Positions 43,201 through 53,000 of a stretch of DNA of 64,000 nt are shown piece by piece. The notes beneath the pieces were generated by a model. The model was not told the origin of the DNA. It worked only from the letters and a program-made list of their open reading frames with translations, and made no database searches. Source of the DNA: JBJXFE01 sp046153875. GTDB taxonomy: Bacteria > Planctomycetota > Phycisphaerae > Phycisphaerales > UBA1924. Location of the stretch: assembly GCA_046153875.1 (NCBI GenBank), contig JBJXFE010000065.1, positions 1-64,000 of the forward strand, read 5' to 3'. Within the stretch, counting starts at the first letter, position 1; the number at the start of each line of letters is the position of its first letter. The translations under genes were made by a program, and so were the position numbers.

Positions 43201-44787
43201 AGCGCCGGTGCGGGCGACGCGGCCGAAGCGCTCACCGCCTGGCGTCGGCTCGGCGGGCTTATCCAACCGCCGTGGCCGAGCGGACCCGACGAACTGCGGG
43301 TCGAGGCAGGGTTGCGCGCGGCGATCGAGCGCGTCATCACGGCCGTTCCGGATTCCGCCCGGCGCGACGCCCTGGGCCGGGAACTCGCCGCCGAGGGGGC
43401 GGCCCGGTGGACCCGTGCCGCGGCGGCCGCCCGGACACCAGCGGATTTCGACGCCATCGCGGACCAGATGGGCGCTTTCGGCGTCGCGCCCGACGCGATC
43501 GCGGACGAGCGCACGCGGTTCAACCTCGCGGCCCGCGATGCCATCGCCGCGACGGCACAGCCCGGGATGAGCGACGATGCGGCGCGCCGCGCCGCAGGTG
43601 TGGCGGCCGCCAAGCTCCGGTCCGCGGGGCCTGGGATCGTCGCACGCCCGCCGGTCGCGGCGCTCCTGGCCGAGCTCGAGGCCCTGGCCTCGGGTGTCGA
43701 GCCCGTGAAGCCGAAGCCCGAGGTCCGCGATCTCGGTCCCGGATCGATCGGGTGGGCGAGCGAGGAGCTCGACGGTGGGGCGCGGGTGCGGTTCACGAGT
43801 CCGGGCGGCGCCCTGTCGCTCGAGTTCATCCGCGTCGAGGCCGCGCCGTCCGCCGGTGGCGCGAGCGGATCGACGGAGCCTGTCTATGTCGGCGCCGCAG
43901 AGGCGACGTTGGCGGTCATGACCGAGGTGTCGCGCTTGCCCGGCGCACGCGAGGCGCTCGCCATGTTCCTTCCGGACATCGATCGCCCGGGTCCCCTCGG
44001 GTGGTCGCGCGGCCCCGGCGGGTTCGCAACCGCCGCGGCGTGGATCGCGCGCCTCCCCGCCGGATCGAAGTCCGCCGATTATCCGGCCCTGGAGGCCGCG
44101 GGTCGCCCGACCGCCGATCATCCGGCTCAGCACGTTTCGCCCGCGGCGGCGATGTATGCCGCGGCCCGACTGGGGTGCCGCCTGCCGTCCACCGAAGAGT
44201 GGCGGGCCTCCCTGGCGCATCAGGCCCGAGCAGCCTCCCCCGCGGCGACGCCGAACCTCCGCGACACGCGGTGGCAGGGATTGTGGGCGTCGGCGGAGGC
44301 GGTCCGCCTCAAGGGTGGCAAGCCGTTCTGGCCCGACGCCGGGATATTTGTCCCCGCCGGCGGCGACAAGGGGGGCGAACCCGTTGATCGGTCCGCGTCG
44401 CACCCGGGCGACGACGGGGCGCTCTGGTTCACCCCTGCCAGTTCGGACGGCGGAATCATCCATCTTGTCGGCAACGTCGCCGAGTTCGTGTTTGACGGCC
44501 CGAGTCTGGGGGGAGCGCCCGCGGACGTGACCCCCGAGGCCGTGGACGCCGTCCTCAGAGCCTCGCCCGCGCTGCTGCGGGTCATTGGGGGGTCGGCACT
44601 CTCGCCGCCGGCGCAGTCCACGGACCAGCCATTCCCGGTTGACGCCCTCGATCTGGCGGATCGGGTCGGGTACGCCGACGTCGGCTTTCGCCTCACGTTC
44701 GGAGCCGACGGACCCGCCGCAGCGACGCCCCCCCCGCGGGACCGACTCCGTCGCCTGCTGCACGCGGGTGTGTACCAATTGGAGTGA
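40243..44787 (+). CDS. Giant TagF-like - transmembrane - FGE-domain protein of the T6SS locus
   Basis: 1514 residues. The N-terminal ~330 residues resemble TagF, a T6SS post-translational repressor: VAAFGKHPGWNDHIDDLG is the GKxPxxxDF-like start and FVWRTPASIVVGRMWSSRDG precedes the usual GR(x)YP segment (GRTKYPMVV). One membrane helix lies near 344-366 (LILGLLAGLAITFAALGLLL). A ~790-residue helical stalk follows, then an FGE/sulfatase-modifying-factor fold from ~1160 (LGCRLPSTEEWRASL, GNVAEFV, VIGGSALS, YADVGFRLTF). The stalk and FGE parts align by eye with those of the pseudokinase-FGE protein at 27720. Nine consecutive G occur at 42326-42334. It follows tssM by 42 bases. Confidence 0.75.
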   Translation: MEHAHPPRTRGGEGLHVAAFGKHPGWNDHIDDLGLDTPRLIEIKRRMYVEGIGGNIDAGTWDRLAPEQQVEGYNHVFVWRTPASIVVGRMWSSRDGKGRTKYPMVVCAECRGVPLAWALGEGLPILDRLRERCVATESADAVRAAMDEAEAALRDRAAAQPPSGPELLVSDRVLAELAQRPEMGAGSVGLLRLMYQVEREMADYKPWTRTATRAKLEAPRPCHVRAPACGTDPAEIGTRWMHAALTLLAPGTEVLVFIALGAGWVDVIVGNPDPASFFCVRANPRALAPVTDVPYDLDAEFTARARQRLAGAGSDEYRPLGGQGAPVETVVRPGILSKMAFWKRRSTLILGLLAGLAITFAALGLLLDRARTGAGDDSAQRANGRDGSPTRAPPGGTEKNAPSSTPDPTLAAWSDLCAMYRGWFAQFSRQLDEPPARVAPGIVAATRRELYAADPTLKPLLERLATGGGTDPWSIAGVTRRVDLATLTSSPPGAVRTPAAAQRVTAGLDAARGFTAALRGECDAMRQLSGGVASAVARKWGAVGEHLGAVAARCATPGSDSASALDDTIAAAELVRRIEESWARVARHARATAAAGDRVPEAYGSWAERAGREAAGAGFEGLIALDLAAAEADRVGLRLVEFLAGDWTTIDRDAFLASGAHAKFTDPTPAAFDAWVFEARRYPSLDPALNPVRTWGGDARLSQVRAQAERLRAEFGDPSAQDAALRALGDRVDRLKRLPWNAANRDTITAEAASIEAELDAVWRTLDRRLVSAASGRVASAAEARAGLRARTRVSASSDAVNTAWLAWRDAILTTYDDARYADMLAHARAAEAALTALDERLAGGLAPPDPARPWHEALASAARSERERRVGAAVAGIVSTPPGVNDRAPPSFEDEAGAFDRFVEQLGSLRGDLDAADRLLQSGHRAEDRGSDGVSAADLVARCASTPVASTPGVEQAVAPFRERVAALERLAGETGRGVLVARVESAGAGDAAEALTAWRRLGGLIQPPWPSGPDELRVEAGLRAAIERVITAVPDSARRDALGRELAAEGAARWTRAAAAARTPADFDAIADQMGAFGVAPDAIADERTRFNLAARDAIAATAQPGMSDDAARRAAGVAAAKLRSAGPGIVARPPVAALLAELEALASGVEPVKPKPEVRDLGPGSIGWASEELDGGARVRFTSPGGALSLEFIRVEAAPSAGGASGSTEPVYVGAAEATLAVMTEVSRLPGAREALAMFLPDIDRPGPLGWSRGPGGFATAAAWIARLPAGSKSADYPALEAAGRPTADHPAQHVSPAAAMYAAARLGCRLPSTEEWRASLAHQARAASPAATPNLRDTRWQGLWASAEAVRLKGGKPFWPDAGIFVPAGGDKGGEPVDRSASHPGDDGALWFTPASSDGGIIHLVGNVAEFVFDGPSLGGAPADVTPEAVDAVLRASPALLRVIGGSALSPPAQSTDQPFPVDALDLADRVGYADVGFRLTFGADGPAAATPPPRDRLRRLLHAGVYQLE

Positions 44788-44977
44788 ACAAGCCGGGAAT
44801 GACCAGGCCTCGACCCGGGCGCACGATGTGCGCAGGTCGCGTTGCGGCGGGGACTTGACGTTCGCCGTGCAAACTTTGTAGCCTCTGTATGCTGGGGGAA
44901 CGCGTAACCGATCCCGCCCCGGTTTCTTGCGGGGTGTTTGGTCTGGTTGTCGCTCTACCGCCGGAGAGGATGGGTTC

Positions 44978-46999
44978 ATGCGCGCTCGAACTCAGGACGG
45001 GGTTCCGCCTCGGGGCATGGTGGCGGCCGTTGTGGTCGCCGTCGCGGGGCTCGTGATGGGGCTTCCAGCCAGGGCCCAGGATGCGGGCCAACCCGCCGCG
45101 TCTCCCGCGACGGACCATGACACGCCCAGGTACCCCGTCAGTCGGTTCGTGGTCCGGTACCCCGCCGAGAACGCAGGGTTGCCCGATCCCGAGGACGTGC
45201 TGCGTTCAGCGACGGTGCACCTCGGGATCGCGCCGGGGGGGTACATCGCTCCCCGCGAGGGCGTGGCGGTGGTCGAACTGCGCGTCGGCGACATCGCCGA
45301 CGAGCCGATGCGCCGGTTCAGCCTCTCGGCCCTCGACGCGGTGGTGAAGGCGGTCTTCGAGGAGTTCAAGGCGCGCGGGCTGGTGGGCCTCGTCGTCGAG
45401 GCGGAGGACGACATCCCCTCCCCGGTCCTGCGAAACGCCGAGACCGGGGCGTATGAGCCCGACACACAGGACCCGATGTTCGGGCGCGACCTGCGCCCCG
45501 AGCGCCGCCCAGACGCCCAGACAGAGCTCCATCTGACCGTGCACACCGGCGTGGTGACGCAGGTCCGGACCCTCGCATCCGGGAAGCGGACCGCTTCGGG
45601 ACCCCGGCTCAACGACCCCCGCCACGACTTCATCCGCGAGGGATCGCCCGTGCAGCCCGCGTCCGAGACGGGCGACGGGCCCCGCCGCGACCTCCTCCGC
45701 AAGGACCTGGTGGACGCCTACATGCAGCGGCTCAACCGCCATCCCGGCCGGCGCGTGGACGCGGCCGTCTCCGCCGGCGAGGAAACCGGGCAGATCACGC
45801 TCGACTACCTCGTGCAGGAGAACAAGCCCTGGGCGGCCTATTTCCAGGCGTCCAACACCGGCACGAAGCAGACGGATGAGTGGCGCGAACGGTTCGGGTT
45901 CAGCCACAACCAGCTCACCGGGCGCGACGATGTGCTGTCGGTGGACTACATCACCGCCTCGTTCGACTCGGCCAACGCCGTGCTCGCCTCCTACGAAGCC
46001 CCGCTGGGGCGGTCGGACGTGACCCGCTGGCGCATCTACGGCAACTGGAGCGAGTTCACCGCGTCGGACGTCGGCATCTCCAACGAGACATTCGAAGGCA
46101 ACGGGTTCACCCTCGGCGCCGAGCTCACCTGGAACTTCTTCCAGCGCGGCGAGGTCTTCGGCGACCTGGTCGCCGGCGCGCGATTCCAGAACGTGCAGGT
46201 GGACAACTTCGCCGCCTTGACGTCGGGCGACGAGGATTTCTTCCTTCCGTCGATCGGCGTGCGGCTCGAGCGGCAGACCGAGCTCTCGTCGCTGATCGCG
46301 TCCGCCATGATCGAGGGCAACCTCGCGGACGTCGCGGGGACGGACGACCAGGGCATCGCCGACCTGGGCCGGCTGCAGGTCGATGACAACTGGTTCGTGC
46401 TCAAGTTCGAGGCGACGCACTCGTTCTTCCTCGAGCCCTACCTCAACCCGCGCTTCGAAGACCCCGCGGCGTCGCCCACGCTGGCGCACGAGCTGGCGCT
46501 CACCGCACGCGCTCAGTACGCCTTCGACTACCGCCTCGCACCGTCCTTCCAGCAGGTCGCGGGCGGGTTCTACTCCGTCCGCGGCTACCCCGAATCGGTG
46601 GCCGCGGGCGACACCACGCTCGTCGGCACGATCGAGTACCGCTTCCACATCCCCTGGGCACGGTCCCCGGGCGAGCCCGGCCGGCTGTTCAGCGATTCGT
46701 TCCGGTACCGGCCTCAGCAGCCGTACGGCCGGGCCGACTGGGACCTGGTTGCTCGGGCCTTCGTGGACGCCGGGTGGACGTGGAACAGCGAGAAGCTGGG
46801 GTTCGAGGACGACGAGGGCCTCGTGGGCGTCGGGGTTGGGCTGGAGTTCGCCGTGAAGCGCAACCTGAGCCTGCGTCTCGACTGGGGCGTGGCCCTGACG
46901 GACACCGAGGGCGGCCAGCCGCTCACCGGGGGCGGCTTCGCCCCGAACGTGACATCCGGGAGCAACCAGGTCCACCTTTCCGCAACGATCCTGTACTAG
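44978..46999 (+). CDS. Two-partner secretion outer-membrane translocator TpsB (FhaC/ShlB family)
   Basis: 673 residues. Signal peptide (MVAAVVVAVAGLVMGLPARA), POTRA-like region to about residue 300 (ITLDYLVQENKPWAAYFQAS), then a 16-strand beta-barrel: FGFSHNQLTGRDDVLSVDYI, a barrel loop motif VRGYPE at 534-539, and a terminal strand ending HLSATILY with an aromatic last residue. Omp85/TpsB proteins insert in the outer membrane and export one partner, here almost surely the TpsA encoded next (65 bases on). GGAGAGG at 44962-44968 supports the start. It lies inside the T6SS gene series but is not a T6SS component. Confidence 0.88.
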   Translation: MRARTQDGVPPRGMVAAVVVAVAGLVMGLPARAQDAGQPAASPATDHDTPRYPVSRFVVRYPAENAGLPDPEDVLRSATVHLGIAPGGYIAPREGVAVVELRVGDIADEPMRRFSLSALDAVVKAVFEEFKARGLVGLVVEAEDDIPSPVLRNAETGAYEPDTQDPMFGRDLRPERRPDAQTELHLTVHTGVVTQVRTLASGKRTASGPRLNDPRHDFIREGSPVQPASETGDGPRRDLLRKDLVDAYMQRLNRHPGRRVDAAVSAGEETGQITLDYLVQENKPWAAYFQASNTGTKQTDEWRERFGFSHNQLTGRDDVLSVDYITASFDSANAVLASYEAPLGRSDVTRWRIYGNWSEFTASDVGISNETFEGNGFTLGAELTWNFFQRGEVFGDLVAGARFQNVQVDNFAALTSGDEDFFLPSIGVRLERQTELSSLIASAMIEGNLADVAGTDDQGIADLGRLQVDDNWFVLKFEATHSFFLEPYLNPRFEDPAASPTLAHELALTARAQYAFDYRLAPSFQQVAGGFYSVRGYPESVAAGDTTLVGTIEYRFHIPWARSPGEPGRLFSDSFRYRPQQPYGRADWDLVARAFVDAGWTWNSEKLGFEDDEGLVGVGVGLEFAVKRNLSLRLDWGVALTDTEGGQPLTGGGFAPNVTSGSNQVHLSATILY

Positions 47000-47064
47000 A
47001 CCGAGCGATGCCGAGCCGGTACGCCGGGGCCGAAGAGGGCCGGGCGGACCACAAGGAGGGCGTG

Positions 47065-50000
47065 ATGAAGGCCGGAACAAGCCGCAAGCCGTGCTTCGAG
47101 GGTTCGGTGGTGGGCGTCGGGCTGGGGCGTTTCGTGTTCGCGGCCGCGGGGTCGCTGATCGCGCTGGCCGCACCCGCCCTCGCGGGGCCCAAGGGTCAGC
47201 AGGTCGTGGCCGGGCAGGCGACGTTCCAGCAAAACGGCGCGACGACGACGATCCACGCCGGCAACAACACGATCATCAACTACTCGAGCTTCAACATCGG
47301 CGGGCACGAAACCGTGCGGTTTGTGCAGCCGTCCGCCACGTCGCGCGTGCTCAACCGCGTGCAGAGCTACGACCCCACCATCATCAACGGGCACCTGTTC
47401 TCCAACGGGCTCGTCTACATCGCCAACCCGGCCGGCATCTTCTTCGGCGGGCACGCGGTCGTCAGCGTCGGCGGTCTGGTCGCCGCCGCGGGCACCATCA
47501 CCAACCAGGACTTCCTCGCGGGCGCCGACCGGTTCACCGGGCTGACGGGCGAGGTGCGCAACCTCGGCACCATCCAGGCCGGGCGCGTGGACATGGTCGG
47601 GCAGTTCGTGGCCAACCACGGCGTCATCTACGCCGACAAGGGCACCGTCACGATGTCCGCCGGCGACGAGGTGTTCATCGGGCCGCGCTCCGGCGGGCTC
47701 TACGTCAAGATCAAGGACACCCAGCCCAACCCGCAGACGGGCAAGGCGGGCGTCGACAACAGCGGAACGATCCACGCGCGCGCCGGCGCGTCGATGCTCA
47801 GCGCCGGGGACTTGTACTCGCTGGCCGTGCGCAACACCGGGACGGTGCGCGCCGACAAGATCACGCTCGAAGGCAAGGGCGCGGGAGTCGTCCACGCGGG
47901 CGGCACGCTCGACGCCTCCAACCACGCGGCGGGCGGCGTTGGCGGCACGGTCCACGTCCTCGGCGGCAAGGTCGGGCTCTTCGACGCGAACATCGACGCC
48001 TCGGGCGACGCGGGCGGCGGCACGGTGCTCGTCGGCGGCGACTACCAGGGGCACGGCGCCGTCCGCAACGCCGCCCGCACGTATGTCAGCGAGGGAACCA
48101 CCATCCGCGCCGACGCCGTGAACACCGGCGACGGCGGCAGAGTCATCGTGTGGGCCGACGAACTGACGAAGTTCCACGGCCAGATCACCGCCAGCGGCGG
48201 CGCCGCGGGGGGCGACGGCGGGTTCGCCGAGGTCTCCGGAAAGAAAACACTCGAGTACCAGGGCTTTACCGACCTGCGCGCCGACCAGGGCCGCCGGGGC
48301 ACCCTCCTGCTCGATCCCAACAACCTCACGATCCAGGCCGCGGGCTCCAACACCAACATCTCGGGCACGGGGACCGGCGGCGACCCGTTCACCACCACCA
48401 ACGACAACAGCATCCTGCTCGTCGGCACGCTCGAGGCGCAGCTCGGCGCGAGCGACGTGGTGGTGCAGACCGGCACGGGCGGGACCAACGCCCAGGACGG
48501 CGATATCACCATCGCCAGCACGATCACCGCTCCCGGCAACGGTAACTCGCTCGAGCTCCTCGCCCACGACGACATCTTCCTGAACGCCAACATCGACTAC
48601 ACCGCCAGCAGCGGCGACCTGATCCTGCGCGCCGACGGCGTCTCCTCCAACAGTACGGGCCGCATCGTGGACGGCGGCGGCACCATCCAGATGGGCACGG
48701 GCGACCTGGCCCTCTCGGCCGGCAGCGGTATCGGCACTCTCGCGGACCTGATCGAAGCGACGGGCGTGGACAACTTCGCCGCCGAGACGGACTCGGGCGG
48801 CATCTTCTTCCGCAACTCCGTCGGCGGCGACCTGGACATCACGACCGTGGCCGGGATCGTCGGCGTCACCGCCGGCGCGGGCAATATCAGCATCATCACC
48901 ACGGTCAACTCGCTCGACGTCTCCGCGGACATCACCGGCGCCGGCACGATCGCGCTCACCAGCAACGACGACATCACCGTGGACGCGGATATCACCGCGG
49001 GGGGCGCGATCACGCTCACCGCCGACTCCGACACGGACGGCGACGGCGCGTTCACGCTCGCCGCGGCCCGGACGATCACCGCCACGAACCAGACTATCAA
49101 CGTCATCGCGACGGACGTCATCCTGTCGGGCGCGACCGACAGCCTCATCGACGCGGGCAACGGCACCGTCAACCTCCTCCAGTCGGTCCCGACCGGGGGC
49201 GGGGCCGCCACCATCGGCGTCGGCGCCGCGGCCACGGGCACGTTCAACGTCAGCGACACCGAGCTGGACAACATCACCGCGGGCGCGGTCGTCATCGGCG
49301 ACACCTCCGGCACGGGCGCCGTCGACGTGAACGCCCTGGGTTTCAACCCCGGGTTCGACCTGAGCATCAACGGCGGCGCGATGGACACCGCCGCGATCAC
49401 GATGGGCAACGGGCGGACCCTCGCCCTCCGGTCGAACGGCACGCTCACGGTCAGCGCCGCCCTTAGCGCTCCCTCGGGCGTTATCACCCTCCGGGGGGAC
49501 GACCTGGCGATCAACGCCGCCGTCTCCACCGGCGCGGGCGCCGGCACGGTAAACCTCGTCCCGAACGCGGGGCGCACCGTCAGCATCAGCGCGACACCCC
49601 TGCAGTTCGACCTCTCCGACGCCGAGATCGACTTCATCCAGACCAGCACGCTGGTCATCGGCGCGTCGAACTCCGGGCTGATGGTGATCGACACCCTCGC
49701 CCCGGCGTCCACGACGGACTTCACCAACCTCACGCTGACCAGCGGCAGCACGATCGACGAGGAAGGCGACAACAACACGACCGACATCACGATCGCCGGG
49801 CTGCTCACGCTCAACGCGGCGGGCGGCATCGGCGTCAGCGGCGGCGCCGGCGGCGCCGGAGCGGGGCCCCTGGACATCAACGCCGCCAGCCTGGCCGCCC
49901 ACGTCTCGGGCGCGGGCGGCGTTTTCATCAAGGACACCGGCGGCATCACGCTGACGGACGTCGACACGGCCAACGGCGACGTCGCCGTGCGCTCGACGGG

Positions 50001-53000
50001 AGCGATCATCGCGACGGACGTCGCGGCCACGGGCGACGTGGAACTCGTCGCCGACGCGGGCAGCGTCACGGCGACGAGCATTGTCGCCACCGGCGGGGAC
50101 ATCGACCTGACCGCGACCACCGGCCTGGTGGCCCTCGCCGCTGTTTCCGGCGCCACGCTGGACGTCGTCGCCGGCGGCGGCAGCATCAGCGATACCGGCG
50201 TCGTCGCGATCACCGGGGCGGCCTCGTTCACCACCACCGGGACCAACGAGGACATCACGCTCGACACGACGACGGCCGGGGGAACGATCTCCTTCAACAC
50301 GGTCGGCGCCAACGGCGACGTGATCTACGCCCGCGACGGCAGCTTCAGCCTCGGAGCGTCCACGGTCGGAGGCGACCTCACCTTGACGTCCAACCTCGGC
50401 GGCACCATCACCGTCGCGGGCGCGTCGAGCGTCGGCGACGATGCCACGCTCACCGCCAACGGCGGAGGAAGCCTGGCCGACTCCGCCGCCCTGCAGGTCG
50501 GCGGCGACGCCGTGTTCACCACGACCGGTGGCGGGAGCATCACCCTCGACTTGCTCGACGTGGATGGGGCCCTGAGCACCATCGCGGTGAACTCGTCCGC
50601 CGCCGCCACGATCGTCAACACGTCCATCATCCGTCTCGCCGCGTCGAATGTCACGACGAACCTGACGGCCACGGCCGCCAACGGCGGGATCGTGGTCTCG
50701 GGGGCCTCGGCCGTCGGCGGCAACCTGCAGCTCACGGCCCAGAACGGCGGGGGCCTCTCCGACTCCGCGATCATCCAGGTCACGGGCAACGCCACCTTCA
50801 CGACGACCGGCGGCGGCAACGTGGTGATGGACGACATCGACGTGGACGGCGGCGCCAGCACGATCGCCGTCAACTCCTCCGGCAGCGGCACGATCCTGAA
50901 CACCACGACCGTGCGGCTGGCCGCGTCCGCCGTGACGGGCGGGCTGACCGTCACCGCGACCACCGGCGACGTGCAGGTGGTCGGCGCGTCCGGCGTCGGC
51001 GGAAACCTGTCGCTCACCACGGTGGGGGCGGGCAGCATCTCCGACACGGCCGCGATCCAGGTGACGGGCAACGCGGCGTTCACCAACCAGGCCGCCGGGA
51101 ACATCAGTCTCGACCAGCTCAACGTCAACGGCGGGTCGAGCACGATCGCGCTCAGCACCGGCGGGTTCGCGACGATCGCGAACGATGGCGCCGTGCGCCT
51201 CGCCGCGTCCACGGTGGGCACGGCGCTGACCGTGACGGCCGACGCCGGGAACATCACCGACTCGGGCGCCGTGACCGCCGACAACGCCACGTTTACCACC
51301 GGCACGTCCGGCGCCGACATCACGCTCGACGACACCACCACCACCAACGCGATCCGCTTCAACACCACGGGCGCGGGCGGCGACGCGACCTACACCCGCA
51401 CGGGGTCCATCAATCTCGGGCTCTCGAACGTCGGCGGGGCCCTCGCGATCACCGCGAACGGGGCCGGGAACATCACCGACAGCGCAATCGCCACCGTGAC
51501 CGGCGCGGCGTCGTTCACCACGGTCGGCGGCGGGAGCGTCACGGTCGATCAGCTCGCGGTCGCGGGCGCGATCTCCGTCACGACCCCCGGAGCGGCCTCG
51601 GTGCAGAACACCGCGGGCACGACCGTCATCGGTCCCACGGCGGTCACCGGCCTGCTCACCATCACCGGCAGCGGCGGCGTCCAGTTCGGGTCCGCGGTCG
51701 GGAACGTGATCTCCGCGGGCTCGCTGGACGTGACGGCCGCCGGCGACATCACCGACACGGGCAGGCTTGCGATCACCGGCACGAGCGCGCTCGATGCGGG
51801 CGGCTCCGATGACGTGCTGCTCAACAACGTCCTGAACGACTTCGGCGGCACCGTCACCATCACCGGCGCGGTCAACGCCTCGCTCGCGGACGCCAACGAC
51901 CTCGACGTGGCCGCGTTGTCCGTCACCGACCTCACCTTGAACGCCGGCGACGCGCTCACGCAGTCCGGGGCGTTCACCGTCTCCGGCGATGCGGACGTGA
52001 CCGGCGGCGCGGGCGGCATCACGCTCAACGACGCCGCCAACGACTTCACCGGCGAGGTGCGGCTGACCACGACCGCCGCGGGCCACGCGGGAATCACGGA
52101 CGCCAACGCGATCGAGCTGGGCGACTCGGACGTGGCCGGTGACCTTGCGGTGGCCGCGACGGGGGACATCACCGACGCCACGGGCGCGTCCGTGCAGGTC
52201 GCGGGCACCACCTCGCTCGACGCGGGCGGGTCGGACGACGTGCTCCTCAACAGCGTGCTCAACGACTTCGTCGGGACCGTCACGGTCGCGGGCGCGGTCA
52301 ACGCCTCGCTGGCCGACGCCAACGACCTGGACGTGGCCGCCCTGTCGGTCACCGACCTGGCCCTTACCGCCGGCGATGCCCTGACGCAATCCGGCGCGTT
52401 CACCGTCTCCGGTGACGCCGACGTGTCGGCCGGCGCGAACGGCATGACGCTCAACGCCGCCAATGACTTCACGGGCGAACTGCGGGTCACGACCACCGGC
52501 GGCGGGGATGCGACCATCACCGACGCGAACACCGTCGAGCTTGGCACGTCGAGCGTGTCCGGCGACCTGGCTCTCACCGCGACCGGCGATATCACGGACG
52601 CCGTCGGCGCGACCGTCGCTGTCACGGGCACGACAAGTCTGGACGCCGGCGGCGCGGGCGACGTGCTCCTCGACAACGCCACGAATGACTTTACCGGAGC
52701 GGTGAGCGCGACCGGCGCCGGCATCGTCACCCTCGCGGATGCGGACGACATTGTGCTGGGCGACATCGCCGCGACCACGCTGAACGTCACGGTCGCCGGC
52801 GGCATCAGCGACAGCGGGGCGCTCAACGACGAGGTTACGGTCTCGGGCGTGACCACGCTGGCCTCGACCGGCGGCGGGGACATCGTTCTCGATGCCGCCG
52901 GGCATGACTTCGGCGACAAGGTCAACGCCTCCACCACCGGCGACGCCACGCTCCGCGATACGGACGCGATCGAACTGGGAGAGATTGCCGCCGCGAACCT

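Noticed and set aside
44855..44893. TTGACG and TATGCT before the TpsB gene as a promoter
   Set aside because: Spacing is 27 bases, too long for a sigma-70 pair; neither element has a good partner at 16-18 bases.
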